From positions 2,108,001-2,172,000 of the forward strand of contig NZ_AP017315.1 in assembly GCF_002355395.1 (NCBI RefSeq): 64,000 bases of DNA, in the 5' to 3' direction. Position numbers and translations under genes: made by a program. Of the stretch, positions 1-9,941 are shown piece after piece (position 1 is the first letter of the stretch; each line of letters begins with the position of its first letter). Source of the DNA: Microcella alkaliphila (GTDB lineage: Bacteria; Actinomycetota; Actinomycetes; Actinomycetales; Microbacteriaceae). The notes under the pieces are model-generated. The model had not been told where the DNA came from. It was given only the letters and a program-made list of their open reading frames with translations, and did no database searches.

Positions 1-3000
1 GAGGCGGCCGAGAAGCAGGACGAGGTCACAGCCCTGCGCGGCATGGCGAAGACGCTGGCGACGAACATGGATGCGTCGCTCACGGTTCCGACGGCAACCA
101 GCGTTCGCACGATCCCCGCCAAGCTGATGATCGACAACCGCATCGTCATCAACAACCACCTGAAGCGTGCCCGCGGCGGCAAGGTGTCATTCACCCACCT
201 GATCGCGTGGGCCATGGTGCGGGCACTGCGCGAGTTCCCGAGCCAGAACGTCTATTACGACGAGCACGACGGCAAGCCGGTGGTCGTGACGCCGGCCCAC
301 ATCAACCTCGGCATCGCGATCGATATCCCGAAGCCCGACGGCACGCGGGCCCTGCTGGTTCCCGGCATCAAGAAGACCGAGTCGATGACGTTCGGCGAGT
401 TCCACGCCGCCTACGAAGACGTCGTCAAGCGCGCCCGTGACAACAAGCTCGCCGCCGCCGACTTCCAGGGCAACACGATCTCGCTCACGAACCCGGGCGG
501 CATCGGCACCGTGCACTCGGTGCCGCGCCTCATGAAGGGCCAGGGCGCCATCATCGGCGCGGGCGCTCTCGAGTACCCCGCCGAGTTCCAGGGCATGTCG
601 CAGGCGACTCTCGCCGAGCTGGGTGTCGGCAAGACGATCACGCTGACGAGCACCTACGACCACCGCGTCATCCAGGGCGCCGGCAGCGGCGAGTTCCTGA
701 AGAAGGTGCACGAGCTGCTGATCGGTCAGCGCGATTTCTACGAAGAGATCTTCGCCGACCTGCGCATCCCGTACGACCCGATTCACTGGGCGCAAGACAT
801 TCACGTTGACCTCGCCGACGAGGTCAACAAGACGGCGCGCGTTCACGAGCTGATCAACTCGTTCCGGGTGCGCGGGCACATGATGGCCGACGTCGACCCG
901 CTCGCCTACCAGCAGCGCAGCCACCCCGACCTCGACATCTCGAGCCACGGCCTCACCTTCTGGGACCTCGACCGCGAGTTCGTCACCGGCGGCTTCGGGG
1001 GCAAGCGCACGATGTTGCTGCGCGAGATTCTCGGTGTGCTGCGCGACACGTACTGCCGCACGGTGGGCATCGAGTACATGCACATCCAAGACCCCGAGCA
1101 GCGACGCTGGTTCCAGACGCGGCTCGAGAAGCCGTACCAGAAGCCGACGCACGATGAGCAGATACGCATCCTGGGCAAGCTCAACCAGGCCGAGGCGTTC
1201 GAAACCTTCCTGCAGACGAAGTACGTCGGCCAGAAGCGCTTCAGCCTCGAGGGTGGCGAGTCGCTGATTCCGCTGCTTGACGAGGTCGTGCAGCAGGCTG
1301 CCGACAATGAGCTCGACGAGGTCGCCATCGGCATGGCGCACCGCGGTCGCCTCAACGTGCTCGCCAACATCGCGGGCAAGACCTACGGCCAGATCTTCCG
1401 CGAGTTCGAGGGCACGCAAGATCCCCGCAACGTGCAGGGCTCGGGTGACGTCAAGTACCACCTCGGTACGCAGGGCACCTTCACGTCAGCGAGCGGCAAA
1501 GAGATCGAGGTGTACCTCGCCGCGAACCCCTCGCACCTTGAGGCGGTCAATGGCGTGCTCGAGGGCATCGTCCGGGCGAAGCAAGACCGCAAGGGCGACG
1601 GCAAGTTCGGCACGCTGCCCGTGCTGGTACACGGCGACGCGGCCATGGCCGGTCAGGGTGTTGTCGTCGAGACCCTGCAGCTGTCGCAACTGCGCGGCTA
1701 CCGCACCGGCGGCACCGTTCACGTCGTCGTCAACAACCAGGTGGGCTTCACCACGCCCCCCGGTGAGGCTCGGTCGTCGATTTACTCGACCGACGTCGCG
1801 AAGACCATCCAGGCTCCGATCTTTCACGTGAACGGCGACGACCCCGAAGCGGTCGTGCGCGTCGCCGAGATCGCGTTCGCCTACCGCCAAGAGTTCAAGC
1901 GCGACGTGATCATCGACCTCGTGTGCTACCGTCGCCGCGGCCACAACGAGGGCGACGACCCGTCGATGACGCAACCGCTCATGTACAACCTCATCGAGGC
2001 CAAGCGCAGCGTTCGCACCCTCTACACGGAGGCGCTCGTCGGTCGTGGCGACATCACCGAAGAAGAGTTCGAGAACGCCCACAAAGACTTCCAAGAGCGC
2101 ATGGAGGTCGCCTTCGCCGAGACACACGCGGCGCAGACCGGTGCGATTCCTGTCGTCGGCGGTGACGCATCCGTCGATGAGGGATCGGGTGAGCCGGAGA
2201 GCACCGGCGTCGACGTCAGCGTGGTGCAGCACATCGGCGACGCTCACGACAACCCGCCCGCCGGGTTCACCGTGCACACCAAGCTGCAGGCGATGCTGAA
2301 GAAGCGCGTCGAGATGAGCCGCAACGGCGGCATCGACTGGGGCTTCGGCGAACTGCTCGCGCTCGGCTCGCTGCTCATGGAGGGCACGCCCGTCCGCATG
2401 GCGGGCCAAGACTCCCGTCGCGGCACCTTCGTGCAGCGGCACGCCGTGCTGCACGATCGCGCCAACGGCCAGGAGTGGCTGCCGCTCGCGAACCTCAGCG
2501 AGAACCAGGCGAAGTTCTGGATCTACGACTCACTGCTGAGCGAGTACGCGGCCATGGGCTTCGAGTACGGCTACTCGGTCGAGCGACCCGACGCTCTCGT
2601 TCTCTGGGAGGCCCAGTTCGGCGACTTCGCCAACGGCGCCCAGACGATCATCGACGAGTTCATCTCGTCGGCCGAGCAGAAGTGGGGTCAGCGCTCGAGC
2701 GTCGTACTGCTGCTTCCGCACGGCTACGAGGGCCAGGGACCGGACCACTCGTCGGCCCGCATCGAGCGCTTCCTGCAGCTGTCAGCGGAAGACAACATGA
2801 CGATCGCCCGGCCCTCGACGCCGGCGTCGTACTTCCACCTGTTGCGCCGTCAGGCCTACGCGCGCCCGCGCCGCCCGCTCGTCGTCTTCACCCCGAAGGC
2901 GATGCTGCGCCTGCGCGGAGCGACGAGCGATGTGGCCGACTTCACGCAGGGCCGCTTCGAGCCGGTGATCGACGATGCGACGGTGACCGACCCGCAGGCC

Positions 3001-3351
3001 GTCCGGCGCGTGCTGTTCCACTCGGGCAAGATCCACTACGACCTGAAGAGCGAGATCGCCAAGCGCGACACGCAGGGCGTGGCGCTGGTGCGCCTCGAGC
3101 AGTTCCACCCGCTGCCGGCCGAGCAGATCGCGGCGGTCATCGACCGCTACCCGAACGCCGAGCTGGTCTGGGTGCAGGACGAGCCCGAGAACCAGGGCGC
3201 GTGGCCGTTCTTCACGATCGAGCTCGCGAAGCGCGGCATGAAGCGCGTGCGCGTCGTCTCGCGCCCGGCCTCCGCGTCGCCCGCGACCGGCTCGTCGAAG
3301 CGCAGCGCGGAAGAGCACGCCGCCATCATGGACGCGGCGCTCAGCGACTAG
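1..3351 (+). CDS. kgd: Multifunctional 2-oxoglutarate metabolism enzyme Kgd (5' end outside window)
   Basis: Fused E2/E1 enzyme that decarboxylates 2-oxoglutarate with thiamine diphosphate in the TCA cycle. The reading frame is open from base 1, so the N-terminus lies upstream and the ATG at 43 is internal. The first ~240 visible residues are an acyltransferase-like catalytic domain ([14 protein letters not shown] near the start, [16 protein letters not shown] near its end). The rest is the E1 dehydrogenase domain with the ThDP-binding region ([27 protein letters not shown]) and a transketolase-like C-terminal part. Actinobacteria typically carry this fusion in place of separate SucA and SucB. 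It ends in TAG and is followed by a strong hairpin. In this family activity is usually controlled by the FHA protein GarA, which is not in the window. Confidence 0.97.
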   Translation, partial: EAAEKQDEVTALRGMAKTLATNMDASLTVPTATSVRTIPAKLMIDNRIVINNHLKRARGGKVSFTHLIAWAMVRALREFPSQNVYYDEHDGKPVVVTPAHINLGIAIDIPKPDGTRALLVPGIKKTESMTFGEFHAAYEDVVKRARDNKLAAADFQGNTISLTNPGGIGTVHSVPRLMKGQGAIIGAGALEYPAEFQGMSQATLAELGVGKTITLTSTYDHRVIQGAGSGEFLKKVHELLIGQRDFYEEIFADLRIPYDPIHWAQDIHVDLADEVNKTARVHELINSFRVRGHMMADVDPLAYQQRSHPDLDISSHGLTFWDLDREFVTGGFGGKRTMLLREILGVLRDTYCRTVGIEYMHIQDPEQRRWFQTRLEKPYQKPTHDEQIRILGKLNQAEAFETFLQTKYVGQKRFSLEGGESLIPLLDEVVQQAADNELDEVAIGMAHRGRLNVLANIAGKTYGQIFREFEGTQDPRNVQGSGDVKYHLGTQGTFTSASGKEIEVYLAANPSHLEAVNGVLEGIVRAKQDRKGDGKFGTLPVLVHGDAAMAGQGVVVETLQLSQLRGYRTGGTVHVVVNNQVGFTTPPGEARSSIYSTDVAKTIQAPIFHVNGDDPEAVVRVAEIAFAYRQEFKRDVIIDLVCYRRRGHNEGDDPSMTQPLMYNLIEAKRSVRTLYTEALVGRGDITEEEFENAHKDFQERMEVAFAETHAAQTGAIPVVGGDASVDEGSGEPESTGVDVSVVQHIGDAHDNPPAGFTVHTKLQAMLKKRVEMSRNGGIDWGFGELLALGSLLMEGTPVRMAGQDSRRGTFVQRHAVLHDRANGQEWLPLANLSENQAKFWIYDSLLSEYAAMGFEYGYSVERPDALVLWEAQFGDFANGAQTIIDEFISSAEQKWGQRSSVVLLLPHGYEGQGPDHSSARIERFLQLSAEDNMTIARPSTPASYFHLLRRQAYARPRRPLVVFTPKAMLRLRGATSDVADFTQGRFEPVIDDATVTDPQAVRRVLFHSGKIHYDLKSEIAKRDTQGVALVRLEQFHPLPAEQIAAVIDRYPNAELVWVQDEPENQGAWPFFTIELAKRGMKRVRVVSRPASASPATGSSKRSAEEHAAIMDAALSD

Positions 3352-3364
3352 TCGCAAACGCGAA

Positions 3365-3400
3365 CGGTCCGTGGATGCTCGGCCGAGCATCCACGGACCG
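3365..3400. terminator. 36-bp perfect palindrome between kgd and rsrA
   Basis: Two 18-base arms (first arm CGGTCCGTGGATGCTCGG) are exact reverse complements with no spacer. It lies between the convergent 3' ends of kgd and rsrA, so a bidirectional terminator is the natural reading. There is no T-tract, as is usual in actinobacterial terminators. It contains the GGATGCTCG word that recurs in this genome. Confidence 0.75.
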
Positions 3401-3420
3401 CGTGCGTTCGGGATCGCGCG

Positions 3421-3663
3421 CTACGCGCGGTTGTCGAGGTTCGAGATCGCTCCGAGGACGAGCTCGCGCAACTCGTCGGGTGCCTTCTCTTGGCACGCCT
3501 CTTTCACCTTGTTGGTCAGGGTGAGGCCGACGAGGTGCTCAGCCGAGCAGTCGTCGCAGACGGCCATGTGGTCGCGGATGTCCTGGCACTGCTGGGGGCT
3601 CAGCTCGTTGTGCAGGAACTCCTCGAGCTCGGCCTTGGCTTTGTCGCAGCCGCAGTCGGTCAT
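3421..3663 (-). CDS. rsrA: Mycothiol-system zinc anti-sigma factor (RsrA type)
   Basis: An 80-residue cytoplasmic anti-sigma factor expected to hold its sigma partner inactive until thiols are oxidised. The zinc-anti-sigma signature HMAVCDDC (H-x3-C-x2-C) sits mid-protein and further cysteines (DCGC) lie at the N-terminus, as in RsrA/RshA. The ATG overlaps the sigma stop codon by 4 nt (ATGA), which indicates translational coupling. The pair would sense disulfide stress in a mycothiol-using cell. That role is inferred from family and gene order. Confidence 0.93.
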   Translation of the reverse strand: MTDCGCDKAKAELEEFLHNELSPQQCQDIRDHMAVCDDCSAEHLVGLTLTNKVKEACQEKAPDELRELVLGAISNLDNRA

Positions 3664-4265
3664 GTCGTGCTCCTGGTGGTGGTCGGGGTCGAGTCGGGGA
3701 TGGCGTAGCCGCGCTCTCTCGCGTAGTCGGCGAGCTTCTCGCGCAGCTGTCGGCGACCGCGGTGGAGGCGACTCATCACGGTTCCGACCGGCGTTTTCAT
3801 GATGTCGGCGATCTCTTGGTAGGCGAAGCCTTCAACGTCGGCGAGATATACCGCGAGGCGGAAGTCTTCGGGGATCTCTTGCAGCGCGTCCTTCACGGCG
3901 CTCGCGGGCATCCGGTCGATCGCTTCAGCCTCGGCCGAGCGACCGGTGGACGACGTGGCGGACTCGGCGCCGCCGAGCTGCCAGTCTTCCAACTCCTCGA
4001 GCGCACCCTGGTAGGGATTGCGCTGATTCTTGCGGTACTGGTTGATGAACGTGTTCGTGAGGATGCGGTACAGCCACGCCTTCAGGTTCGTGCCCTGTTC
4101 GAACTGCGCGAACGCAGCGAAGGCCTTCACGAAGGTCTCTTGCACGAGGTCGGCGGCGTCGGCCGGGTTTTTCGTCATGCGCATCGCGGCGCCATAGAGC
4201 TGGTCCATGAACGGCAGAGCCTGCTCTTGAAACAGTGCTCGCTTGGTTTCGGCCTCGTCAGTCAT
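3660..4265 (-). CDS. sigR: ECF RNA polymerase sigma factor, SigR/SigH type
   Basis: ECF sigma factor of about 201 aa for the thiol-oxidative stress regulon. Region 2 ([17 protein letters not shown] followed by [19 protein letters not shown]) and region 4 ([20 protein letters not shown]) are clear and separated by an acidic linker. I start at MTDEAETK (4265) because the reading frame upstream (to 4331) has no sigma homology and lies in the region shared with the divergent aroA promoter. It is co-transcribed with rsrA, which overlaps its stop. The gene is called SigR in Streptomyces and SigH/SigE in other genera, so the symbol follows function, not locus naming. Confidence 0.93.
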   Translation of the reverse strand: MTDEAETKRALFQEQALPFMDQLYGAAMRMTKNPADAADLVQETFVKAFAAFAQFEQGTNLKAWLYRILTNTFINQYRKNQRNPYQGALEELEDWQLGGAESATSSTGRSAEAEAIDRMPASAVKDALQEIPEDFRLAVYLADVEGFAYQEIADIMKTPVGTVMSRLHRGRRQLREKLADYARERGYAIPDSTPTTTRSTT

Positions 4266-4361
4266 CGAGCGCCAGTGTACTGACGGGGCATCCATGACAA
4301 GCGTCGCGCTCAACGAGCACCGTCCTTTCAATCCCGTGCGTGCCGACTACCCTGATAACCG

Positions 4362-5750
4362 ATGCTCGTCTCGAATAATTCCGGCCCCCGCTTTTCGCCC
4401 TACGGCGACGAAGATCGCACCGAGGCCGCGACCGGCGGCCCCACGGACACGCGCTGGCTCGCCCCGACCGCCGCGGGCCCCCTGAACGCCCGCATCATGC
4501 TTCCCGGGTCGAAGTCGCTCACCAACCGCGAGCTGGTGTTGTCGGCGCTGGCCGACGCGCCGTCGCTGCTCCGCCGCCCGCTGCACTCGCGCGACACGCG
4601 ACTCATGGTCGAGGCCCTGCGCTCGCTCGGTGTTGACATCGAGGAGGTCGACGGCGACGGCGCCTTCGGCCCTGATCTGCTCATCACGCCGCCCGACGAG
4701 CTCACGGGATCCGTGTCGATCGACTGCGGGCTGGCCGGCACGGTCATGCGCTTCGTGCCTCCCCTGGCCGCGCTGGCGCTCGGCCCCGTCGCGTTCGACG
4801 GCGACGAGTCGGCGCGTCGGCGCCCCATGCGCACGACGATCGAGGCCCTGCGAGCGCTCGGTGTCGACGTCAACGATGACGGTCGCGGCACGCTGCCCTT
4901 CAGTCTCTGGGGTCGCGGGGCGATTCGCGGCGGCGAGCTCGCGATCGACGCGAGCGCGTCGAGCCAGTTCGTCAGCGGCCTGCTGCTTGCCTCCCCCCGC
5001 TTCGAGGAGGGCATTGTGCTGCGCCACACGGGCGAACACTTACCGTCGATGCCGCACATCGAGATGACGGTGCAGTGCTTGGCCGACCGTGGTGTGCGCG
5101 TCGATAGTCCCGAGCCGGGCGTGTGGGTGGTCGAGCCCGCCCCGATCGCCGGACTCGATGTCACCATCGAGCCCGACCTCTCGAATGCTGCACCGTTCCT
5201 CGGCGCCGCCCTCATCGCCGGCGGCACCGTGACGGTCGACGGCTGGCCTGCACGCACGACGCAGGTCGGCGCGGACCTCACCCACCTGCTGCCGCACTTC
5301 GGCGCCACCGTGCGTCACGACGCCGACGGCGCTGTCACCGTCGACGGCGGGGAAGGTCTGCGCGATGGCCGCGCGATCAGCGGCGTCACCCTCGACCTGT
5401 CGACCGGGGGCGAACTGGCCCCGGCCCTCGTCGCGCTCGCCGCGCTCGCCGCGGGTCCCAGCACCATCACCGGCATCGGGCACCTTCGCGGCCACGAGAC
5501 CGACCGGCTCGCGGCGCTCACCGCCGAGATCACGGCCCTCGGAGGCGCGATTCGCGAACTCGAGGACGGCCTCGCCCTCGAACCCGCCACCCTCTCGGGT
5601 GGGCCGTGGCGCGCGTACGAGGACCACCGGATGGCCACGGCGGGCGCGATGATCGGGCTGGTCGTCGAGGGCGTCGAGGTCGACGACATTACGACGACGG
5701 CGAAGACACTGCCCGAGTTCCCCGAACTGTGGCAGGGCATGCTCGCATGA
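4362..5750 (+). CDS. aroA: 3-phosphoshikimate 1-carboxyvinyltransferase (EPSP synthase)
   Basis: Sixth step of the shikimate pathway: shikimate-3-phosphate plus PEP gives EPSP. The 462-aa protein shows the family motifs LPGSKSLTNRELVL near residue 48, GLAGTVMRFVPP near 125, the basic DESARRRPMR segment, and the C-terminal GHLRGHETDRL and YEDHRMATAG. A TACCCT box ends 7 nt before the ATG, so the transcript may be leaderless. The stop overlaps the start of rsgA by 4 nt. Lying divergent from sigR next to rsgA is a common actinobacterial arrangement. Confidence 0.97.
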   Translation: MLVSNNSGPRFSPYGDEDRTEAATGGPTDTRWLAPTAAGPLNARIMLPGSKSLTNRELVLSALADAPSLLRRPLHSRDTRLMVEALRSLGVDIEEVDGDGAFGPDLLITPPDELTGSVSIDCGLAGTVMRFVPPLAALALGPVAFDGDESARRRPMRTTIEALRALGVDVNDDGRGTLPFSLWGRGAIRGGELAIDASASSQFVSGLLLASPRFEEGIVLRHTGEHLPSMPHIEMTVQCLADRGVRVDSPEPGVWVVEPAPIAGLDVTIEPDLSNAAPFLGAALIAGGTVTVDGWPARTTQVGADLTHLLPHFGATVRHDADGAVTVDGGEGLRDGRAISGVTLDLSTGGELAPALVALAALAAGPSTITGIGHLRGHETDRLAALTAEITALGGAIRELEDGLALEPATLSGGPWRAYEDHRMATAGAMIGLVVEGVEVDDITTTAKTLPEFPELWQGMLA

Positions 5751-6802
5751 GTTGGCTGCCTCCCGTCGACGACGATGACGACGAGCCCTGGGGCGACTAC
5801 GACGAGAGCGCGGTGCGCGAGCGGCCGAATCCGAAGGCAAACCGACCCCGCACGAAACAGCGTCCGGCACACGACAACGCCGTGGTGGGCCGGGTGGTCA
5901 CGGTTGACCGCGGCCGCTATCTCACCCTGATCGACGAGGGCACCGACACCGAGCGGGAGGTCCTGAGCACCCGCGCGCGTGAGCTGCGTCGCACCGCGAT
6001 CGTCACAGGCGACCGCGTCGACGTGGTGGGCGACGTCAGCGGCGCCGAGGGGAGCCTCGGACGCATCGTGCGCGTGCACGAGCGGCGCACCTTGCTGCGG
6101 CGCAGCGCTGATGACACCGACGCCGTCGAGCGGGTGATCGTCGCGAACGCCGACCAGCTCATGGTCGTGGTGGCCGCCGCCGACCCCGAGCCCCGCCCCC
6201 GCCTCATCGACCGCTACCTTGTCGCCGCCTATGACGCCGGCGTCACCCCGCTCGTCGTCGTGACGAAGACCGATCTCCGCGATCCTGCCGAGCTGATCGC
6301 GCCGCTCAGCGCGCTGGGGGTCGAGATCGTGACGAGCGCCGCATCCGACCCGCCGCTCGATCGGCTGCGCGCACTGCTGCACGGCCGCACCACCGTCGCT
6401 GTCGGACACTCCGGGGTCGGCAAGTCGACGCTCGTGAACGCGCTCGTGCCGGGCGCGGGGCGCGCGACCGGCATCGTCAACGCGGTCACGGGCCGCGGGC
6501 GTCACACGTCGAGTTCGACCGTGTCGCTGCGCCTGCCCGACGGTGACGGCTGGATCATCGACACCCCCGGGGTGCGTTCGTTCGGGCTCGGCCACGTCGA
6601 CCCGGCGAACATCCTGACGGGCTTCGCCGACCTCGCCGCCGTGGCCGAACGCTGTCCGCGGGGGTGCACGCACCTCCCTGATAGCCCCGACTGCGCCCTC
6701 GACGAGGCGGTGGAGGCCGGAGAGCTCGGCGAGGCGGGCGCCGCGCGGCTCGACTCACTGCAGCGACTGCTCGCCACCCTGATGCGGCCGAAGGACTACT
6801 AG
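5747..6802 (+). CDS. rsgA: Ribosome small-subunit-dependent GTPase A
   Basis: Circularly permuted GTPase that checks 30S subunit maturation. Of 351 aa, the N-terminal ~60 are acidic and low in complexity (PPVDDDDDEPWGDYDE), followed by an OB-like domain. The permuted GTPase motifs run TKTD (G4) first, then GHSGVGKSTLVN (G1), then DTPG (G3). The C-terminal zinc knuckle is CPRGCTHLPDSPDC. The ATG at 5747 overlaps the aroA stop (ATGA), which fixes the start. An in-frame extension upstream overlaps aroA entirely and is not coding. Confidence 0.95.
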   Translation: MSWLPPVDDDDDEPWGDYDESAVRERPNPKANRPRTKQRPAHDNAVVGRVVTVDRGRYLTLIDEGTDTEREVLSTRARELRRTAIVTGDRVDVVGDVSGAEGSLGRIVRVHERRTLLRRSADDTDAVERVIVANADQLMVVVAAADPEPRPRLIDRYLVAAYDAGVTPLVVVTKTDLRDPAELIAPLSALGVEIVTSAASDPPLDRLRALLHGRTTVAVGHSGVGKSTLVNALVPGAGRATGIVNAVTGRGRHTSSSTVSLRLPDGDGWIIDTPGVRSFGLGHVDPANILTGFADLAAVAERCPRGCTHLPDSPDCALDEAVEAGELGEAGAARLDSLQRLLATLMRPKDY

Positions 6803-6811
6803 ATTCGGTCT

Positions 6812-7633
6812 GTGACCGACAGCGCCTCGACCCACGCCGACGACCTCGCCCTGGCCCTCAGGCTTGCCGCCGCCGCCGACGAGGTGTCGCTCGCGCGCTT
6901 TCAATCGCTCGACCTGGAGGTGACGACGAAGCCTGACCGCACCCCCGTCACCGACGCCGACCGCGCGGTCGAGGAGACGATTCGTGCGGGCCTTGTCGCC
7001 GAGCGCCCCCACGACGCGATCTTTGGCGAAGAGTTCACGGCGGCGGCGGATCGCACGGAGGTCGCCGGGCGTCAGTGGATCATCGACCCGATCGACGGCA
7101 CCGCGAACTTTTTGCGCGGCGTGCCGATCTGGGGCACCCTCATCGCGCTCGCTGTCGACGGTCGCCCCGTCGTCGGCGTGGTCAGCTCCCCCGCGCTCGA
7201 GCGTCGATGGTGGGGCGCGACAGGCCTCGGGGCATGGATGACCCGCACCGGAGCACTCGCGGGTGCCGATCCGACCCGGCTGCGGGTCAGCGGCGTCTCG
7301 ACCCTCGCCGACGCGGTGGTGTCGTACAACAGCCTGCCCGGCTGGGCCGATGCGGGGCGCCTGGACCAGGCCATCGCGTTCGCCCGGAGCGCGTGGCGGG
7401 CCCGCGCCATCGGCGACATGTGGTCGTACATGCTCGTCGCCGAGGGCTCGCTCGACGCGGCTGGGGAGTTCGACCTGCAGCCCTACGATATGGCGGCGCT
7501 GCAGCCCATCATCGAGGAGGCGGGTGGCCGGTTCACTTCGGTCGACGGCGAGGAAGGCCCGTGGCACGGCAGCGCGCTCGCCACCAATGGTGTGCTGCAC
7601 GACACCGTGCTCGACATCGTCAGAAATCGCTGA
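6812..7633 (+). CDS. hisN: Inositol-monophosphatase family enzyme, probable histidinol-phosphatase
   Basis: Mg-dependent phosphatase of the IMPase superfamily, 273 aa, GTG start. Catalytic motifs are GEEF near residue 72 and WIIDPIDGTANFLRG near 90, with the C-terminal DLQPYDMAAL segment. In actinobacteria the copy in this position, after aroA and rsgA, is usually annotated as HisN, the histidinol-phosphate phosphatase of histidine biosynthesis. The sequence alone cannot exclude inositol-phosphate specificity. A TAGATT box 6 nt before the GTG suggests an own leaderless transcript as well as read-through from rsgA. Confidence 0.85.
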   Translation: MTDSASTHADDLALALRLAAAADEVSLARFQSLDLEVTTKPDRTPVTDADRAVEETIRAGLVAERPHDAIFGEEFTAAADRTEVAGRQWIIDPIDGTANFLRGVPIWGTLIALAVDGRPVVGVVSSPALERRWWGATGLGAWMTRTGALAGADPTRLRVSGVSTLADAVVSYNSLPGWADAGRLDQAIAFARSAWRARAIGDMWSYMLVAEGSLDAAGEFDLQPYDMAALQPIIEEAGGRFTSVDGEEGPWHGSALATNGVLHDTVLDIVRNR

Positions 7634-7646
7634 CTATGCTCGCCGT

Positions 7647-8165
7647 GTGACCCGCCCTCGCCTCTTCGCCCGCCGCCTATCGCTACTCGCCGTCGCTGCT
7701 GCGGCCGCGGTCAGCCTGGCCGGATGCTCGCTTCTGGGATCCACGTTCGGCGGCGACTCGACGCCCCGCGGCGACGACGGCCAGGTCATCGAACAAAATG
7801 ACAGCGCTGACGTCTTCACCATTCGAGTCGGCGACTGCCTGAACGACGCGTCTGCCAGTGACGAGGTCACCCAGGTTCCCCTCGTGCCGTGCAGCGAGCC
7901 GCACGACAGCGAGGTCTACGCGTCGATCATCTTGACGGGCGACTCATTTCCCGGGAACGACGCCGTGATCGCCGAGGCCGACGACGCCTGCTTCGAGCGC
8001 TTCGAAGAGTTCGTCGGTATCCCCTACCTCGACTCGATCTACGACTTCAGCTATTACTTCCCGACGGAAGGCAGCTGGGCGAACGGCGACCGCGAGATCC
8101 TCTGCGTGATCTACGACCCGGCGGGCCAGAAACTCACGGGCTCGCTCGCCGGAATCGCTCGCTAG
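7647..8165 (+). CDS. Lipoprotein of the septum-formation family
   Basis: A 172-aa predicted lipoprotein. The basic N-terminus TRPRLFARR leads into a hydrophobic stretch ending in the lipobox LAGC near residue 28. The exported part contains paired cysteines (VGDCLND, LVPCSEPHDSE, DDACFERF, EILCVIYD) of the kind seen in septum-formation family proteins. That name reflects the domain family and does not prove a division role. The GTG at 7647 is chosen because TATGCT lies 7 nt before it and the signal peptide starts exactly there. The stop overlaps the convergent oxidoreductase stop. Confidence 0.8.
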   Translation: MTRPRLFARRLSLLAVAAAAAVSLAGCSLLGSTFGGDSTPRGDDGQVIEQNDSADVFTIRVGDCLNDASASDEVTQVPLVPCSEPHDSEVYASIILTGDSFPGNDAVIAEADDACFERFEEFVGIPYLDSIYDFSYYFPTEGSWANGDREILCVIYDPAGQKLTGSLAGIAR

Positions 8166-9187
8166 CGACCGAGCGTCAGCACGAGTTTGCCCGCGACCTG
8201 CTTCGCGGCGAGCCTGTCGAGCGCGGCGCGCGCGTCTGCGAACGGCACCACCTCCGTCACCGCTGACGCGATGCTGCCCTCGGCCACCTGGCCCAGCACG
8301 CGGGCGACATCGTCGCCGGTCTCCTTCTGCATGACCGACGCAATACGCTGCGACGCCACCATGTTGGCGAGCGGAACCCGAAACAGCTGCCGGTCGAAGC
8401 CTTCGAACACCGGCCCGCCGACCCCGTCGGCCCCCACGATGACGAGCGTGCCGCGTCGGGTGAGCGCCCGCCGCAGCACGTGCAGCGGTCGGCCATCGGC
8501 GGTATCGATCACGACGTCGAATGTGCCCCAGCGCGATGGATCACTCTCGCGCGCGTAGTCGATCAGCCGCTCCACGCCGAGGCTGCGCACGAAGTCGGAC
8601 TTGCGAGCGCTGACCACGGCGGTCACGTCGGCCCCGGCGAGCGCCGCGTACTGCGCGGCGAACGCGCCGACGCCGCCACCCGCCCCAATGACGAGCACGC
8701 GCTGGCCCGCCTCCACGCGGGCGACGTCGCGCACCGCCTGCAGGGCGGTGACGGCCGAGATCGGGATGCTCGCCGCATCCGTCATCGAGACCGCCGAGGG
8801 CGCGAGCGCGAGCTTCCGTGCGGGCGCGACGGCGTACTCGGCGAGGGCGCCGGCGCCTGACCCCGCGACGTGGTCGCCCACGGCGATGGTCGTCACCTCC
8901 TCGCCGATGGCGACGACCTGACCGGCGAGGGCGAGACCCGGGACCCGCTGACGAGGGGTTCGCCAGCCGACGGCGGGGCGCACCATGAGGGGTCGCCCGG
9001 CGAGGAGGTGGATCGTGCCCGCATCGGGGCTCATGGCCTCGACGCGCACGAGAACCTCACCACGCCGCGGTGTCGGCACGGGGCGCATCTCATCGGCGAG
9101 CACATCGCTCGTGCCGTACCGGCGCTGCACGAGCGCGCGCATGGTCGTCGGGATGATCGGGCGGACGGTCGGGGTCGCGCTAGTCAT
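8162..9187 (-). CDS. Zinc-independent MDR-type NAD(P)H oxidoreductase (quinone reductase-like)
   Basis: Medium-chain dehydrogenase/reductase of 341 aa. It has an N-terminal GroES-like domain (PGLALAGQVVAIGEEVTTIAVGDHV), no structural-zinc cysteines, and a Rossmann motif VLVIGAGGGVGAFAAQYA around residue 170. Substrate is not predictable, though quinones or enones are usual. MRALVQRR, 15 codons downstream, is an alternative start that fits family length better. It is the last gene of a minus-strand operon behind an XRE regulator and a membrane protein, so it may be its regulated enzyme. Confidence 0.85.
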   Translation of the reverse strand: MTSATPTVRPIIPTTMRALVQRRYGTSDVLADEMRPVPTPRRGEVLVRVEAMSPDAGTIHLLAGRPLMVRPAVGWRTPRQRVPGLALAGQVVAIGEEVTTIAVGDHVAGSGAGALAEYAVAPARKLALAPSAVSMTDAASIPISAVTALQAVRDVARVEAGQRVLVIGAGGGVGAFAAQYAALAGADVTAVVSARKSDFVRSLGVERLIDYARESDPSRWGTFDVVIDTADGRPLHVLRRALTRRGTLVIVGADGVGGPVFEGFDRQLFRVPLANMVASQRIASVMQKETGDDVARVLGQVAEGSIASAVTEVVPFADARAALDRLAAKQVAGKLVLTLGR

Positions 9188-9211
9188 CGGGGTGCCTTTC
9201 GGGGTGGGCGC

Positions 9212-9430
9212 TCACGCGCCGTCGGGGTACTGGAAAACGTCGTCGAGGCCGACCCCGAAGACGCGGGCGATCTGGAAGGCGACTTCGAGCGAGGGCGAAT
9301 ACTTGCCCTGTTCAATCGCGTTGACCGTCTGCCGGGTGACGCCGAGCGCGTCAGCAAGTTGCCCCTGGGTCATGCCACCGTGCTCGTCCCGCAGGGCGCG
9401 AATACGGTTGGTGACACGCGTCGGCTTCAC
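9212..9430 (-). CDS. Small XRE-type helix-turn-helix regulator
   Basis: A 72-aa DNA-binding protein made almost entirely of one HTH: MTQGQLADALGVTRQTVNAI followed by EQGKYSPSLEVAFQIARVF, as in YozG/Cro-like repressors that accompany small membrane proteins. The GTG at 9430 overlaps the upstream membrane-protein stop (GTGA), which fixes the start. The obvious target is the 34-bp palindrome at 9874-9907 in the promoter of the same operon, implying autorepression (inference). Confidence 0.88.
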   Translation of the reverse strand: MKPTRVTNRIRALRDEHGGMTQGQLADALGVTRQTVNAIEQGKYSPSLEVAFQIARVFGVGLDDVFQYPDGA

Positions 9431-9855
9431 CACGACGGCACCCCCCTGCGGTGCATGACGATACGGGCGATCGACGACAGGATGCCCGAGGCGACAAAGC
9501 CGACGAGGATCGCGTTGGCGATCCAGAAGTGCTCGACCTCGAGGATGGCGAGAATCATCGCGGCGACTGCGCCGATGATGATGAAGGATGCGCCGACCTG
9601 ATCGGAGAGCCGGTTGATGGCGCGGTCGCGCACATCGGTTCGTCGCGCACGCTCGCCGCCGAACATTCCGACGATGATCGTCAGCACGATTCCGATAACG
9701 ATCGACCCGCCGATCATCCACGCGATGAGGTCGCCATACGGGGTTGCACTGAACGGAGCGCCGTCTGCGCGGCGGACGAGCAGCGTCAGGTAGGTGGCGT
9801 AGGCGCCGATGGTGACGGCCAGTTGAATCCACGCGCCGCGGTGTTCGAAGCTCAT
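9427..9855 (-). CDS. Integral membrane protein co-transcribed with the XRE regulator
   Basis: About 142 aa with four hydrophobic segments (WIQLAVTIGAYATYL, LIAWMIGGSIVIGIVLTII, FIIIGAVAAMILAILE, FWIANAILVGFVASGILSSI). Membrane proteins paired with a 70-aa XRE regulator are common in actinobacteria and Firmicutes, with unknown function. Start MSFEHRG at 9855 is preferred. The longer frame to 9900 would begin inside the operator palindrome. Confidence 0.75.
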   Translation of the reverse strand: MSFEHRGAWIQLAVTIGAYATYLTLLVRRADGAPFSATPYGDLIAWMIGGSIVIGIVLTIIVGMFGGERARRTDVRDRAINRLSDQVGASFIIIGAVAAMILAILEVEHFWIANAILVGFVASGILSSIARIVMHRRGVPSW

Positions 9856-9873
9856 CGCGAGCATCCCCTCGAT

Positions 9874-9934
9874 CGTTCGGGTGTCAAGAATTCTTGACAC
9901 CCGAACGGTAGGGCACGCGCAGCACGCGTGTCAA
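9874..9934 (-). promoter_or_regulatory. Promoter and 34-bp perfect palindromic operator of the membrane/XRE/oxidoreductase operon
   Basis: On the minus strand TTGACA (9934-9929) is followed after 18 nt by TACCGT (9910-9905). A 34-bp perfect palindrome (9874-9907, left half CGTTCGGGTGTCAAGAA) covers the transcription start region. A repressor bound there would block initiation. The likely ligand is the XRE protein encoded in the operon (inference). Confidence 0.7.
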
Positions 9935-9941
9935 TAATTTT

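Noticed and set aside
187..1461. Long minus-strand reading frame of 424 codons opposite kgd
   Set aside because: Composition-driven antisense frame in G+C-rich DNA; no recognisable domain, whereas the plus strand is plainly kgd.
4290..4320. Possible SigR autoregulatory promoter (GGGATT...GTT) before sigR
   Set aside because: Only about 15 nt separate the boxes and the -35 deviates from GGAAT, so it does not fit the consensus well enough to call.
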